Shown here piece by piece: positions 1 through 9,578 of a stretch of DNA of 64,000 nucleotides. The position numbers and the translations under genes are program-made. Source of the stretch: Pantoea eucrina (GTDB lineage: Bacteria; Pseudomonadota; Gammaproteobacteria; Enterobacterales; Enterobacteriaceae). The stretch lies in assembly GCF_001691555.1 (NCBI RefSeq), contig NZ_MAYN01000008.1, positions 2,528,766-2,592,765 on the forward strand, given 5' to 3'. Under the pieces are notes generated by a model. That model made no database searches. It saw nothing but the letters and a program-made list of their open reading frames with translations, and was not told the origin of the DNA. Each line of letters opens with the position of its first letter. Position 1 is the first letter of the stretch.

Positions 1-924
1 CTGATGGGCATGCGCCTGTATGGCGTAAAATATCAGCGGATTGCGCTGCATGCGCCTTTTGGCCTGCAGTATGACGAGGCGCCAGGCCGGGCGCAGCTGC
101 ATTTTGTCGGGCGCGGTACGCTGCTGCTGCGTGCCGCCTCCGGTACGCTCTATCCGCTGCAGGCGGGTGACGCGTTACTGATCCCGCACGGAAAAGCGCA
201 TGCGCTGATCTCAGATGAGACGGCGCACTGTGAACCGATCGCCACGTTTAACAGTAAGCCCATCTGCCCCAGCGTCTGCGCGATCAACGATGCGGCAGAC
301 GCCGATCTCTGCCCGGCGGACAGCGATGTGATCCTGTTCAGTGCCTGTATGGCATTTGAACTGGGCGGGATGCAGCCGCTGGTGCACACCATGCCGGATG
401 TCATGCTGGTCAGTACCCTGCTGGGACAGTATCCGGAGATCCAGCCGATTCTGGATGCGATGGAGCGGGAAACCCGCCAGCGCAAAGCGGGTTTCGCCGG
501 CATTCTTTCGCGGCTGGCGGATGTGGTGGCCGCGCAGATCGTGCGCGGCTGGGTGGAGAACGGCTGCGGCGCCGGCAGCGGTCTGGTTCAGGCGCTGCGC
601 GACCCGCGCCTGAGTCTGGCGATGGCGGCGATGCACCGTGCGCCGGGCGAAAACTGGACGGTGGAGCGGCTGGCGCGCGCCTCCGGCAGCTCGCGCTCGG
701 TATTCGCTGCCCGCTTTCAGAACGCCACCGGCATGACGCCGCTGCGCTATCTCACCGACCTGCGTATGCGGCTGGCGAAAGAGCGTATTGTCGCTCAGGG
801 CGAGGCGGTGGAGAACGTGGCGTTTGAGCTGGGTTATGGCTCGCTGGCCGCGTTCAGCCGCGCCTTCAAACGGGTAACGGGCACGTCACCCGGCGCACTG
901 CGCGCCGGGCGGGAAGTGGCGTGA
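1..924 (+). CDS. AraC-family transcriptional regulator with cupin sensor domain (5' end outside window)
   Basis: The N-terminal half (about residues 5-180) resembles the Cupin_6 sensor domain of AraC regulators; the C-terminal 100 residues carry the two helix-turn-helix units, including VERLARASGSSRSVFAARF and the AraC signature around LGYGSLAAFSRAFKR. The frame is open to base 1, and proteins of this type usually have about ten residues before the LMGMRLYGV segment, so the true start is probably just upstream of the window. The target is unknown; members often regulate a neighbouring oxidoreductase or efflux gene, which would lie to the left. It is convergent with aer, three bases apart. Confidence 0.85.
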   Translation: MMGMRLYGVKYQRIALHAPFGLQYDEAPGRAQLHFVGRGTLLLRAASGTLYPLQAGDALLIPHGKAHALISDETAHCEPIATFNSKPICPSVCAINDAADADLCPADSDVILFSACMAFELGGMQPLVHTMPDVMLVSTLLGQYPEIQPILDAMERETRQRKAGFAGILSRLADVVAAQIVRGWVENGCGAGSGLVQALRDPRLSLAMAAMHRAPGENWTVERLARASGSSRSVFAARFQNATGMTPLRYLTDLRMRLAKERIVAQGEAVENVAFELGYGSLAAFSRAFKRVTGTSPGALRAGREVA

Positions 925-927
925 GCG

Positions 928-2472
928 TTAGCGGAATACGCTAATCGCCTCAACCAGACGGTTCGCCTGATGCGCCATGCGGGTTGATGCTTCTGCGCCT
1001 TCAGCCACGCGCGCGGCGTTCTGGTGGGTGATATCATCCAGATCTTCTACCGCCGTGCTGACCTCGCTCAGTGCCGTGGCCTGCTCGGCGGTGGCGGCGC
1101 TGATCTGCGCAATCAGCGTCGTCACATTTTGCACCTGGCTGACAATATCCTGCATGGTGCGGCCCGCAGCAGCCGCATAGTCGTTGCCTGACGCTACGCG
1201 GCTGGCGCTGGTCTCCACCAGCGTTTTGATTTCGCTGGCGGCTTTTGCGCTGCGCTGCGCGAGATTGCGGACTTCACCCGCGACCACGGCAAAACCTTTG
1301 CCCTGCTCACCGGCACGTGCCGCTTCTACCGCCGCATTAAGCGCGAGGATATTGGTCTGAAACGCGATGCTGTCAATCACGCTGGTGATGCTGGCGATGC
1401 GCTTCGCGCTGTCGGCAATATCACCCATCATGCCTGCCATCTCCTGCATCACCTCGCCACCTTTGATAGCAGCGTGGCTGGTGGTGCCCGACAGCGCATT
1501 CACCTCGCTGGCGGTTTCAGTGTTGCTCTTCACGGTAGCCGTCATCTCATTCATGGTGGCGGCCGTCTGCTGCACGTTAGCAGCTGCCTGTTCAGTCCGG
1601 CGGGAAAGCTCACTGTTGCTGCGCGCCATCGCATCACTGGCGCTGAGTACGTTGATCGCCTGACCACTGACATCATCCACCAGCCAGCGGAACATCAGCC
1701 CCAGCTGACCAATGGCGCGCAGCGTCATGCCGATTTCATCCACGCGGTCGGGCTGATCGACTTTATGGCTGTTACCGGTCGCCACGCTGAGCGCCTGCTG
1801 GCACATCCGCTCCACGGGGCGCGAGATCTGCTGCTCCAGCCAGAGGCTCGCCAGCAGCAGGCAGAGCGCGGTTGCGACGCTGAAGCCGCCGAGCGCCAGC
1901 GCCGTGAGACCTGCCCCCCATGCGCTGCCGGCTAACAGCGGCAGCAGCAGCAGCAGCGTTGAACGAATGCGCCAGCGCAGCGGCAGCGTTTTCAGCAGCG
2001 ACGTGGCGCGACGCCAGCCGCTGCCGATAATCAATCCTTTATAGAAGCAGCGTCCTTTACTGCGTCCTTCGCGAAAATCGCGGTACAGCGTTTCAGCCTG
2101 CTGCACTTCTGCCGCTGACGGTTTGGTCCGTACTGACATATAGCCGCGCACGCACCCTTCGCGCACCACCGGCACCGCATTGGCCCGCACCCAGTAGTGG
2201 TCACCATTTTTACGCCGGTTTTTCACCAGCGCACTCCAGGGCTGCCCCTGTTGCAGCGTGTGCCACATATCGGCAAACGCTTCGGGCGGCATATCCGGAT
2301 GACGCACCATGTTATGAGGCTGGCCGTTGACCTCTTCCGGCGTGAAGCCGCTGACCTCAATGAAAGCGTCGTTGGCATAGGTGATATGGCTGCTGAGATC
2401 GGTGGTCGACATCAGCGTCGCATCATCGTTAAAAATGAATTCACGCTGTGTGACGGGCTGGTTGTTGCGCAT
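928..2472 (-). CDS. aer: Aerotaxis receptor Aer (PAS-containing methyl-accepting chemotaxis protein)
   Basis: Inner-membrane energy and oxygen taxis sensor that signals to CheA/CheW. The N-terminal PAS domain (about residues 15-120) carries the FAD-binding Aer hallmarks [23 protein letters not shown] and [19 protein letters not shown] membrane anchor made of two adjacent hydrophobic stretches lies near residues 168-212, then a HAMP-like segment, then the signalling hairpin containing the invariant tip [20 protein letters not shown] (about residue 370). Length is 514 aa against 506 in E. coli, collinear throughout. Unlike most receptors it has no periplasmic ligand domain. A sigma-28 promoter candidate lies about 45 bp upstream, fitting flagellar regulon control. 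Confidence 0.96.
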   Translation of the reverse strand: MRNNQPVTQREFIFNDDATLMSTTDLSSHITYANDAFIEVSGFTPEEVNGQPHNMVRHPDMPPEAFADMWHTLQQGQPWSALVKNRRKNGDHYWVRANAVPVVREGCVRGYMSVRTKPSAAEVQQAETLYRDFREGRSKGRCFYKGLIIGSGWRRATSLLKTLPLRWRIRSTLLLLLPLLAGSAWGAGLTALALGGFSVATALCLLLASLWLEQQISRPVERMCQQALSVATGNSHKVDQPDRVDEIGMTLRAIGQLGLMFRWLVDDVSGQAINVLSASDAMARSNSELSRRTEQAAANVQQTAATMNEMTATVKSNTETASEVNALSGTTSHAAIKGGEVMQEMAGMMGDIADSAKRIASITSVIDSIAFQTNILALNAAVEAARAGEQGKGFAVVAGEVRNLAQRSAKAASEIKTLVETSASRVASGNDYAAAAGRTMQDIVSQVQNVTTLIAQISAATAEQATALSEVSTAVEDLDDITHQNAARVAEGAEASTRMAHQANRLVEAISVFR

Positions 2473-2517
2473 ACAGAAATCCCTGGTTAATTCAGGCTAA
2501 TAAAAATTACTCTGGAT

Positions 2518-2544
2518 CTATCGGCTGATGAGCAGGATGACTTA
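2518..2544 (-). promoter_or_regulatory. Candidate sigma-28 (FliA) promoter of aer
   Basis: Read on the minus strand the sequence is TAAG, 15 bases, GCCGATAG. This differs from the flagellar consensus TAAA-N15-GCCGATAA at one position in each box and has exact spacing. It lies 46-72 bp upstream of the aer start codon. E. coli aer is known to belong to the FliA regulon, so position and function agree; the site is read by eye only. Confidence 0.65.
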
Positions 2545-2693
2545 AGCGCTGATGATTTATTTCTTGCTGCTAAAAAAGCATTGAATCTGCAACCCGTTGT
2601 ATACGGTGGGAAAAGAGATAAAGCAAAAGCGGGATTCTGCGCTGCAGCTCACACTATTATTTAGCCGCGATGGAGGAAACGGTAAAACCTGAC

Positions 2694-2731
2694 GGGCGCA
2701 GCAGCGTGCGTAACGCCTTTTTGCTGCGCCC
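2694..2731 (-). terminator. Stem-loop downstream of murP, possible terminator
   Basis: A perfect 10-bp stem (GGGCGCAGCA with TGCTGCGCCC) lies 11 bases past the murP stop codon. On the minus strand the uridine run is short and displaced (GTCAGGTTTT), so termination would be weak or Rho-assisted. Confidence 0.45.
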
Positions 2732-2741
2732 GCAGCGGGCA

Positions 2742-4175
2742 TTAACCCAAATCGATATTTTTCATGCCCCACCACCAGGTGAAGAGAAACCCGCCCGTCC
2801 AGGCGACCAGCAGACCGGCAAGATAGACCGCCATCCCGGCAAAAATGCCCTGTGCTGAGGTCATCAGCGGCAGCGTAACCAGGCCGGACGGGCCAAACAC
2901 CGTGTTCATCCCTACCGGCAGGCCGAGCCAGGCCACCAGACCAATAAAAAAGCCGCCCAGCGCACCACCAAAGCAGGCGGTTACAAAAGGTTTGAGGCGC
3001 GGCAGCGTCACCCCGTAAATCAGCGGCTCACCCACGCCCAGCAGACCCGGCACAATCGCGCCTTTGATCTGGCTGCGCAGCAGCGACTGCTTTCCGGCTT
3101 TGCACCACAGCGCCAGCGAGGCGCCGACCTGTCCTGCTCCTGCCATCGCCAGAATGGGAAACAGCGAGTTAAAGCCCTGCGTCTCCATCAGCGCAAAATA
3201 GACGGGAATAAAGCCCTGATGAATACCGAACATCACCGCAATTAAAAACAGCCCGGCCAGGATGGCACAGCCAAACGGATTGTTGTTGAGGTGAATAAAC
3301 AGCCACGACATCCCTTTAAACAGCTCGCCACCCACCGGCATAATGAACAGAAACGTCACCGCGCCGGTGATCAGCAGCGTCAGCAGCGAGGTGAGGATCA
3401 TATCCAGATTATCGGGAATGATTTTACGCAGCTGCTTCTCTGTCCAGGCGCCAAATATCGCGGCCAGCAGCACGCCGATAATATTGCCGCGCGGATCGAT
3501 GGTCAGCCCGAAGAAGTTTTCCATTCCACTGTAGTAGCCAACGGTCGCCTCCGGGCTGTAGCCGAGCACAAACAGCGAGGCGATAATCGCGCCGTTGACG
3601 CCGGTGCCGCCAAACGCTTTTTGGGCGTTATAGCCGATCAGAATGCTGAGAAAGGTAAACAGCCCTTTGCCAAACACTTTCATGTAGGCCACGGTCGCCA
3701 GCAGCCACGAAGCGTGCTCACCCGGCTGATTAAGGTGAAACAGCTGCTCAGTCAGAGTGGCAAAACCGAGCAGCAGTCCGGCCCCGATAAATCCCGGGAT
3801 AAGCGGCGTAAAGATGGTGGCAAAGCAGGCGAGAAAGCGGTGCAGCGCACTGCTCTGTTTCGCTTTCATCTGCTGCTTTTGCGCCTGTGCGATCGTCTGC
3901 AGATCCTGTGCCGGCCCGTTTTCACTGAGCAGCACCTGCATCTTTTCCGCTGCGGTTTGCGCTTTGCCAGGCCCCAGTACAATCTGCAGCTGGGCGTCAC
4001 TGATAATGACGCCCAGTACGCCGGGCAGCTGTTTCAGCTGCGGGCTATCCGCCAGCGCGGCATTGACCAGCGTCAGGCGCAGGCGGGTCATGCAGTTGCC
4101 GCATATCGCTACGTTACCGGGCCCGCCCACGGCCCGCAGAATATCGCGCAGCAGCGTTTCGGTGATTGCAGCCAT
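2742..4175 (-). CDS. murP: PTS system N-acetylmuramic acid-specific EIIBC component MurP
   Basis: Imports N-acetylmuramic acid across the inner membrane and phosphorylates it to MurNAc-6-phosphate, which MurQ then opens. The EIIB domain comes first (about residues 1-90) with the phosphocysteine Cys28 in GNCMTRLRL; the EIIC domain follows a linker rich in Gln and Lys and spans residues 115-470 with about ten hydrophobic segments and the sugar-pocket motif [10 protein letters not shown]. Length is 477 aa against 474 in E. coli. No EIIA domain is present, as in E. coli, where EIIA-Glc is borrowed. Its ATG shares one base with the murQ stop (TGATG), so the two are translationally coupled. Confidence 0.95.
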   Translation of the reverse strand: MAAITETLLRDILRAVGGPGNVAICGNCMTRLRLTLVNAALADSPQLKQLPGVLGVIISDAQLQIVLGPGKAQTAAEKMQVLLSENGPAQDLQTIAQAQKQQMKAKQSSALHRFLACFATIFTPLIPGFIGAGLLLGFATLTEQLFHLNQPGEHASWLLATVAYMKVFGKGLFTFLSILIGYNAQKAFGGTGVNGAIIASLFVLGYSPEATVGYYSGMENFFGLTIDPRGNIIGVLLAAIFGAWTEKQLRKIIPDNLDMILTSLLTLLITGAVTFLFIMPVGGELFKGMSWLFIHLNNNPFGCAILAGLFLIAVMFGIHQGFIPVYFALMETQGFNSLFPILAMAGAGQVGASLALWCKAGKQSLLRSQIKGAIVPGLLGVGEPLIYGVTLPRLKPFVTACFGGALGGFFIGLVAWLGLPVGMNTVFGPSGLVTLPLMTSAQGIFAGMAVYLAGLLVAWTGGFLFTWWWGMKNIDLG

Positions 4176-5086
4176 CAGCGTACTCCTGAATCACGTAATG
4201 CGGCGCGGATAAACCCGCGATTCTGCTCCAGCAGCGTACGCGCCTCTTCTGCCGTCAGGCCGGCGAGCACCATGACAATCGCGGTTTTACAGTGACCGCC
4301 GCACGCCGTCAGCGCCTGCTGTGCCGTCGCGTCGTCGCATTCGGTGGCCTGCTTAACGATGTTTATCTGGCGCTGAACCAGTTTCTGGTTGGTGGCTTCC
4401 ACATCTACCATCAGGTTGCCATATACCTTGCCGCTGCGGATCATCGCCCCGGTGCTGAGCATATTCAGCACCAGCTTCTGTGCCGTGCCCGCCTTCATAC
4501 GCGATGAGCCGGTTACCACTTCCGGCCCCACAACCGGCGTCAGTGCGACATCAGCCGCCTGCGCCATCGCACTGTCGGGGTTGCAGGTCAGCGCTGCGGT
4601 AAATGCACCCTGTTCACGTGCATAAGCAAGCGCGCCCAGCACATAGGGGGTGCGGCCGCTGGCGGCAATTCCGACCAGCACATCGCGGGCACCAAAACCG
4701 ATATCCGCCAGGTCCTCTGCCCCGCGTCCGGCGTTATCCTCCGCATTCTCTACCGCCTGCAGGATCGCCGTATGGCCACCGGCAATCAGCCCTACTACCT
4801 GATCGCGCGGGGTACCAAAAGTAGGCGGACACTCGCTGGCGTCCAAGATACCGAGCCGGCCGGAGGTACCGGCACCGCAGTAAATCAGTCGTCCGCCCTG
4901 GCTAAAGGCGTGTGCAATCGCCTCTGTGACCTGCGCGATCTGCGGCACAATCGCCTCTACGGCCAGCGCCACCTTTTTATCTTCATCATTAATGACGCGC
5001 AGCATCGCTTCCGTACTAAGCTCGTCAATATTCTGGCTGGCCGGATTGCGGCTTTCGGTGATCATCTTATTGAGATCAAGGGTCAT
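4175..5086 (-). CDS. murQ: N-acetylmuramic acid 6-phosphate etherase MurQ
   Basis: Cytoplasmic lyase that cleaves the lactyl ether of MurNAc-6-phosphate to give GlcNAc-6-phosphate and D-lactate in cell-wall recycling. It has one SIS sugar-isomerase domain: the phosphate loop GAGTSGRLG (about residues 71-79) and the two acidic residues matching the E. coli catalytic pair, Glu85 in [11 protein letters not shown] and Glu116 in VENAEDN. Length is 303 aa against 298. AGGAG stands seven bases before the ATG. It leads the murQP operon. The divergent regulator gene murR that E. coli carries beside it is absent here; gltP takes its place. Confidence 0.96.
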   Translation of the reverse strand: MTLDLNKMITESRNPASQNIDELSTEAMLRVINDEDKKVALAVEAIVPQIAQVTEAIAHAFSQGGRLIYCGAGTSGRLGILDASECPPTFGTPRDQVVGLIAGGHTAILQAVENAEDNAGRGAEDLADIGFGARDVLVGIAASGRTPYVLGALAYAREQGAFTAALTCNPDSAMAQAADVALTPVVGPEVVTGSSRMKAGTAQKLVLNMLSTGAMIRSGKVYGNLMVDVEATNQKLVQRQINIVKQATECDDATAQQALTACGGHCKTAIVMVLAGLTAEEARTLLEQNRGFIRAALRDSGVR

Positions 5087-5103
5087 AATACGCTCCTGCG
5101 AAT

Positions 5104-5149
5104 GAATTATTTATTCCGAAAAACTTATACCACAAAGAATTGTTAATTC
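5104..5149 (-). promoter_or_regulatory. Paired inverted repeats upstream of murQ (possible MurR-type operator)
   Basis: Two short inverted repeats flank a TATAAG hexamer: GAATTGTTAATTC (5137-5149, perfect 5-bp arms) and GAATTATTTATTCC (5104-5117). They lie 18-63 bp before the murQ ATG, where an operator for an RpiR-type repressor such as MurR would be expected. No murR gene is in the window, so the assignment is speculative. Confidence 0.35.
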
Positions 5150-5193
5150 ATGTGCAGCCGCGCAGAATTTTTTATTTTTACGGCAGCAGGCAT

Positions 5194-5223
5194 AAAAAAA
5201 CCCGCCAGCGGCGGGTTTTTTTT
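5194..5223. terminator. Bidirectional intrinsic terminator after gltP
   Basis: A 6-bp GC stem (CCCGCC, loop AGC, GGCGGG) is flanked by seven A on the left and eight T on the right, so it can stop transcription in both directions. It lies 15 bases beyond the gltP stop codon on the minus strand. Confidence 0.92.
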
Positions 5224-5238
5224 ATGCTTAATAGCGGA

Positions 5239-6540
5239 TCAGGTGGCGCTTTGCGTGCGCAGCTGCAGCTCGTAGGCGGCGGCCTGCTTAGCGTCAAACT
5301 GATTTTCCCAGCGGGCGATCACCAGCACAGCAAGCGCATTTCCCACCACGTTCAGCGCTGTACGCGCCATATCCATAATGCGGTCAACGCCTGCGATAAA
5401 CGCCAGCCCTTCAAGCGGAATGCCCACGCTGCCCAGCGTTGCCAGCAGCACCACGAACGAGACACCCGGGACACCGGCAATGCCTTTTGAGGTCACCATC
5501 AGCGTCAGCACCAGGATGATCTCATCAGTCAGCGACAGGTCAATGCCATAAAGCTGTGCAATAAAGATGGCGGCAATACTCTGGTAGAGCGTAGAGCCAT
5601 CCAGATTGAAGGAGTAACCGGTCGGCACCACAAAGCTGGTAATCGCTTTCGGCGCACCATACGCCTCCATCTTCTGCATAATGCGTGGCAGCACCGTCTC
5701 TGAACTGGAGGTGGAGTAAGCCAGAATCAGCTCATCCTTCAGAATACGCATCAGGGTAGTAATACGCAGCTTGCAGAAACGCGCGACCGCACCGAGCACG
5801 ACAAAGGCGAAAAACAGGATGGCGGCATAAACCAGCAGCACCAGTTTTGCCAGCGGATAGAGCGATGCAAAACCGAAGTTCGCAATGGTCACCGCAATCA
5901 GTGCAAATACGCCCACCGGCGCATAACGCATGATCATGTGCGTCACTTTGAACATGGTTTCTGATACCGAGCGGAACAGGCCGACCAGCGGATCGCGATG
6001 TTCCGACGGCAGCGCCGACAGGCCCAGGCCAAACAGCACTGAGAAGAAAATAATCGGCAACATATCGCCTTTTACCAGCGAGGCGAAGATGTTCTGCGGG
6101 ATCAGTGACAGGATGGTGCTGACCAGGCCATGAGGGGCGCCCTGAACCGCTTCGGTGGTGGCTTCATATTTAGAGATGTCCACCGTTGCCAGCGTTGACA
6201 TATCAATGCCGCTGCCGGGTTGGAATACGTTGGCCAGCGTTATGCCGACCACAATGGCAATGGTGGTGATCACTTCAAAATAGATAATGGTTTTCACCCC
6301 GATACGCCCGAGTTTTTTCGCGTCCCCGACGCCGGCAATGCCAACAATCAGCGAGGAAATAACAATCGGCACCACAATCATCTTAATCAGATGAATGAAG
6401 ATATCACCGGCAGGAGTAAGAATGTTGGTGATTAACCATTCACGATCGTCTGGCTGATTATGCAGCACGGTTCCTACGATAATGCCAAGGATCAGGGCAA
6501 TCAGGATCTGCCAGGCGAGGGTGAGTTTAAAACCTTTCAT
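5239..6540 (-). CDS. gltP: Glutamate/aspartate:proton symporter GltP
   Basis: Inner-membrane carrier of the dicarboxylate/amino acid:cation symporter family, taking up L-glutamate and L-aspartate with protons. The family core is plain: SSSETVLPR in the serine-rich re-entrant loop (about residues 275-285), then VVPTGYSFNLDGSTLYQS, and the late MVTSKGIAGVPG segment. Length is 433 aa against 437 in E. coli, with near-identical sequence such as PAGDIFIHLIKMIVVPIVIS. It is divergent from acs across 579 bp; in E. coli it also lies near the acs operon, but here the nrf genes are absent from between them. Confidence 0.95.
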   Translation of the reverse strand: MKGFKLTLAWQILIALILGIIVGTVLHNQPDDREWLITNILTPAGDIFIHLIKMIVVPIVISSLIVGIAGVGDAKKLGRIGVKTIIYFEVITTIAIVVGITLANVFQPGSGIDMSTLATVDISKYEATTEAVQGAPHGLVSTILSLIPQNIFASLVKGDMLPIIFFSVLFGLGLSALPSEHRDPLVGLFRSVSETMFKVTHMIMRYAPVGVFALIAVTIANFGFASLYPLAKLVLLVYAAILFFAFVVLGAVARFCKLRITTLMRILKDELILAYSTSSSETVLPRIMQKMEAYGAPKAITSFVVPTGYSFNLDGSTLYQSIAAIFIAQLYGIDLSLTDEIILVLTLMVTSKGIAGVPGVSFVVLLATLGSVGIPLEGLAFIAGVDRIMDMARTALNVVGNALAVLVIARWENQFDAKQAAAYELQLRTQSAT

Positions 6541-7119
6541 AACGCGTTATTTCCTCAGTTAAAACCCCTTTGCTCTGCTGCGAAGGTGCAGGAGATGGTA
6601 CACACAGGGAAGTGAGCAAAAGCCCGATAAAATAGAGGGTTATAATGGGCTGTATTCCGCTTTGTTCTGCCGGCAATTTGCGCCAGCGCAAGGATACAGC
6701 CTGAGTTGATACCTGCTGAACAGCGGCCAGATAAGTACCATTTTCACTACGGTAAATGCAACCCCCGGCGCGATAGCTTAAATCGTGCGCAGCTCAGTAG
6801 CATAAAATGCTGTTGTGGTTCTGTGGCTATAACCCGCTGTTATGAAAAGCGTTAGTTCGATAATTTTCCGCATAGCTATTCAGATTTGGTGATTTTCTCA
6901 CCCGGCGCGTTTGCTCAACATTTAATCGCAAAACCGCGTCTTGCCTGCTGCCGGTCGCTGTCAGCAGTGCACTTTTTTGCCGGCAGAACCGCCGTTTTTG
7001 TACGCTTTACTGCATGCCGACAGGTCGTGATCCAGACTGCAAAACCGAAACAAAGCCCCGGCCCCCTCTTCAATTAACCTTTGATTGACATATGATTAAC
7101 ATCTTCAAGGAGGTCAGCC
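6541..7119. other. Long divergent intergenic region between gltP and acs
   Basis: No credible gene is seen in these 579 bp; a 63-codon frame at 6886-7077 has no ribosome binding site or known relative. The stretch should hold the gltP and acs promoters. E. coli acs is controlled by CRP, IHF and Fis at upstream promoters, but I could not identify a clear CRP match here. It contains an imperfect inverted repeat (6648-6701) and a 13-base inverted pair GTTCTGCCGGCAA at 6664-6676 and 6977-6989. A strong Shine-Dalgarno, AAGGAGGT, precedes acs. Confidence 0.6.
6648..6701. repeat. Imperfect inverted repeat in the gltP upstream region
   Basis: The arms GGCTGTATTCC (6648-6658) and GGATACAGCC (6692-6701) pair with one bulged base, and a nested TTGCGC/GCGCAA pair (6678-6691) lies between them. 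It could form a cruciform or an RNA stem in the gltP leader region; no function is assigned. Confidence 0.5.
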
Positions 7120-9075
7120 ATGAGCCAAATTCACAAGCATCCTGTACCCGCTGCCATTGCAGCGAACGCCCTGATTAATGCCGACGAATATACGGCGCGC
7201 TATCAGCAGTCAGTAGACGATCCAGACACCTTCTGGGGTGAGCAGGGGAAAATTCTCGACTGGATCACGCCTTACAGCACGGTGAAAAATACCTCGTTTG
7301 CGCCGGGTAATATCTCTATCCGCTGGTATGAAGATGGCACGCTGAACCTTGCGGCTAACTGCCTGGATCGCCATCTGGCGACGCGGGGCGATCGCCCGGC
7401 CATTATCTGGGAAGGGGATGACGCCAGTGAAAGTAAAACGCTGACCTTCCGTGAGCTGCACGCTGACGTCTGCCGTATGGCAAATGTATTAACGCAGCTT
7501 GAGATTAAAAAAGGCGATGTGGTGGCCATTTATATGCCGATGGTGCCGGAGGCAGCCGTGGCGATGCTGGCCTGCGCGCGCATTGGTGCCGTGCACTCGG
7601 TGATTTTCGGCGGTTTTTCGCCGGAAGCCGTGGCGGGTCGCGTGGTCGACAGCAATGCGAAGCTGGTGATCACAGCGGATGAGGGTATCCGCGCCGGACG
7701 CGCCATTCCGCTGAAAAAGAATGTTGATGACGCGCTGGCTAATCCGCTGGTGACCAGCGTGAAGAATGTGATCGTATTTCAGCGCACCGGAAAAACCACG
7801 GCGTGGCACGAGGGACGCGATCTCTGGTGGCACAATCTTGTCAGCCAGGCCAGCGCAGAGCATGAAGCGGTGGCGGTTGAAGCGGAACACCCGCTGTTTA
7901 TTCTGTATACCTCCGGTTCGACCGGGAAGCCAAAAGGCGTACTGCATACCACCGGCGGCTATCTGGTCTATGCCGCCAGCACCTTTAAGTATGTTTTTGA
8001 TTACCATGACGACGACGTTTACTGGTGCACCGCCGATGTCGGCTGGATCACCGGTCACAGCTATCTGCTCTATGGCCCGCTGGCCTGTGGCGCCACCACG
8101 CTGATGTTTGAAGGGGTGCCCAACTGGCCGAAACCGAGCCGGATGGCGGAGGTCGTCGACAAGCACAACGTGACCCTGCTCTACACTGCACCCACCGCTA
8201 TTCGCGCGCTGATGGCGGAAGGCGACCGGGCCATTGAAGGCACCCGACGCAGCAGTCTGCGCATTATGGGTTCCGTAGGTGAACCGATCAATCCGGAAGC
8301 CTGGGAGTGGTATTACAAAAAGATTGGCGACAGTCGCTGCCCGATTGTTGATACCTGGTGGCAGACCGAAACCGGCGGCTTCATGATCACACCGCTGCCG
8401 GGTGCCACCGAGCTGAAAGCGGGCTCCGCTACCAAACCCTTCTTCGGCGTGCAGCCGGCGCTGGTGGACAACGAAGGCAATCAGCTTGAGGGCGCAACCG
8501 AAGGTAACCTGGTGATTAACGACTCCTGGCCTGGTCAGGCGCGCACGCTGTTTGGCGATCATGAACGCTTTGAACAGACCTATTTCTCCACGTTTAAGCA
8601 TCGCTATTTCAGCGGTGACGGCGCGCGACGCGATGAAGATGGCTACTACTGGATCACCGGACGCGTGGATGATGTCCTGAACGTTTCCGGACACCGGCTG
8701 GGCACCGCAGAGATTGAGTCCGCGCTGGTTTCACATCCGAAAATTGCTGAAGCGGCCGTTGTCGGTATTCCGCACAGCATCAAAGGCCAGGCTATTTACG
8801 CCTATATCACGCTGAATCAGGGTGAAGAACCATCAGCGGAGCTGTATACGGAAGTGCGTAACTGGGTACGTAAAGAGATCGGCCCTATCGCCACGCCGGA
8901 CGTGCTGCACTGGACCGACTCACTGCCAAAAACCCGCTCCGGTAAAATTATGCGGCGTATTCTGCGTAAAATTGCAGCGGGCGATACCAGCAACCTTGGC
9001 GATACCTCTACGCTGGCCGATCCAGGCGTAGTAGAGAAATTACTGGAGGAGAAGCAGTCGATCGCCATGCCGTAA
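7120..9075 (+). CDS. acs: Acetyl-CoA synthetase Acs
   Basis: Makes acetyl-CoA from acetate, ATP and CoA through acetyl-AMP; this is the high-affinity acetate scavenging enzyme of the cytosol. The ANL-family motifs are in order: [11 protein letters not shown] (about residue 265), the acyl-pocket region [31 protein letters not shown] with the hinge aspartate, and the C-terminal SGKIMRR whose lysine (about 608) is the regulatory acetylation site in relatives. Length is 651 aa against 652. The start is set by AAGGAGGT eight bases upstream. It heads the acs-yjcH-actP operon, in which uptake and activation of acetate are coupled. Confidence 0.97.
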   Translation: MSQIHKHPVPAAIAANALINADEYTARYQQSVDDPDTFWGEQGKILDWITPYSTVKNTSFAPGNISIRWYEDGTLNLAANCLDRHLATRGDRPAIIWEGDDASESKTLTFRELHADVCRMANVLTQLEIKKGDVVAIYMPMVPEAAVAMLACARIGAVHSVIFGGFSPEAVAGRVVDSNAKLVITADEGIRAGRAIPLKKNVDDALANPLVTSVKNVIVFQRTGKTTAWHEGRDLWWHNLVSQASAEHEAVAVEAEHPLFILYTSGSTGKPKGVLHTTGGYLVYAASTFKYVFDYHDDDVYWCTADVGWITGHSYLLYGPLACGATTLMFEGVPNWPKPSRMAEVVDKHNVTLLYTAPTAIRALMAEGDRAIEGTRRSSLRIMGSVGEPINPEAWEWYYKKIGDSRCPIVDTWWQTETGGFMITPLPGATELKAGSATKPFFGVQPALVDNEGNQLEGATEGNLVINDSWPGQARTLFGDHERFEQTYFSTFKHRYFSGDGARRDEDGYYWITGRVDDVLNVSGHRLGTAEIESALVSHPKIAEAAVVGIPHSIKGQAIYAYITLNQGEEPSAELYTEVRNWVRKEIGPIATPDVLHWTDSLPKTRSGKIMRRILRKIAAGDTSNLGDTSTLADPGVVEKLLEEKQSIAMP

Positions 9076-9091
9076 TCATTGCCCTTATCAG

Positions 9092-9129
9092 CGGAGAGCA
9101 TCAGCCTGTCCCCGGCAGGCTTCTCTCCG
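9092..9129 (+). other. Stem-loop in the acs-yjcH gap
   Basis: An outer 7-bp stem (CGGAGAG with CTCTCCG) and an inner 5-bp stem (GCCTG with CAGGC) form a long hairpin 17 bases after the acs stop. There is no T-run behind it, so it is more likely an mRNA-stabilising or processing hairpin, or a partial attenuator between acs and yjcH-actP, than an intrinsic terminator. Confidence 0.55.
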
Positions 9130-9248
9130 TTAGTTCACCTTACGCCGTATGCTGTTCACCATCGCACAACCCTGATAACCAGAATATTCAATCCGTTAAA
9201 GCACATTAATGTGAGATTTCCGTCTGCTTTGCCTCTGGAGAAACTGTG

Positions 9249-9578
9249 ATGAATGACACCCTGAATCAACAGGAAGCCGTCTGGCAACAAATAGAAAACA
9301 ACCCCCGTTTTCAGGAACTGGTGCATAAGCGCCAGGCTTTTGCGCTGCTGCTGAGCATCATTATGCTGGTCCTGTATGTCGGGTTTATCCTGCTGATCGC
9401 ATTTGCGCCCGGCTGGCTCGGCACGCCGCTGCATGCCGGCACCAATGTGACGCGCGGTATTCCGATTGGCGTGGGCCTGATTGTGGTCTCTTTTCTGCTT
9501 ACCGGCGTCTATGTCTGGCGCGCCAACGGCGAGTTTGATCGCCTGACTAAACAGATCGTCAGCGAGGTAAAATCATGA
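9249..9578 (+). CDS. yjcH: DUF485 inner-membrane protein YjcH
   Basis: Small membrane protein of the DUF485 family, almost always encoded with ActP-type acetate symporters; its biochemical role is not established. Two hydrophobic segments are visible (about residues 29-52 and 75-98), joined by [20 protein letters not shown], a segment conserved with E. coli YjcH. The product is 109 aa from ATG 9249; a GTG one codon earlier (9246) is also possible, with TGGAG ahead of both. The stop overlaps the actP start by four bases (ATGA), so the pair is translationally coupled. Confidence 0.93.
   Translation: MNDTLNQQEAVWQQIENNPRFQELVHKRQAFALLLSIIMLVLYVGFILLIAFAPGWLGTPLHAGTNVTRGIPIGVGLIVVSFLLTGVYVWRANGEFDRLTKQIVSEVKS

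Noticed and set aside
2557-2775. A 72-codon frame between aer and murP
   Set aside because: Overlaps the murP 3' end and its stem-loop; no ribosome binding site or resemblance to a known small protein.
3291-4295. A 334-codon frame antisense to murP and murQ
   Set aside because: Crosses two well-identified genes on the other strand and is rich in Gln, Arg and His, typical of antisense shadows.
6886-7077. A 63-codon frame in the gltP-acs gap
   Set aside because: It covers the region expected to hold the acs promoters and has no start signal.
6541-7119. CRP site for acs
   Set aside because: The best candidate (TGGTGATTTTCTCACC near 6885-6902) has a 5-bp instead of 6-bp spacer and imperfect half-sites, so I did not call it.
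7489-8694. A 401-codon frame antisense to acs
   Set aside because: A GC-driven shadow of the conserved acs coding frame; no start signal and no recognisable domain.
9246-9248. GTG start for yjcH
   Set aside because: Possible, but the ATG one codon later has equal spacing to TGGAG and matches the E. coli start better.
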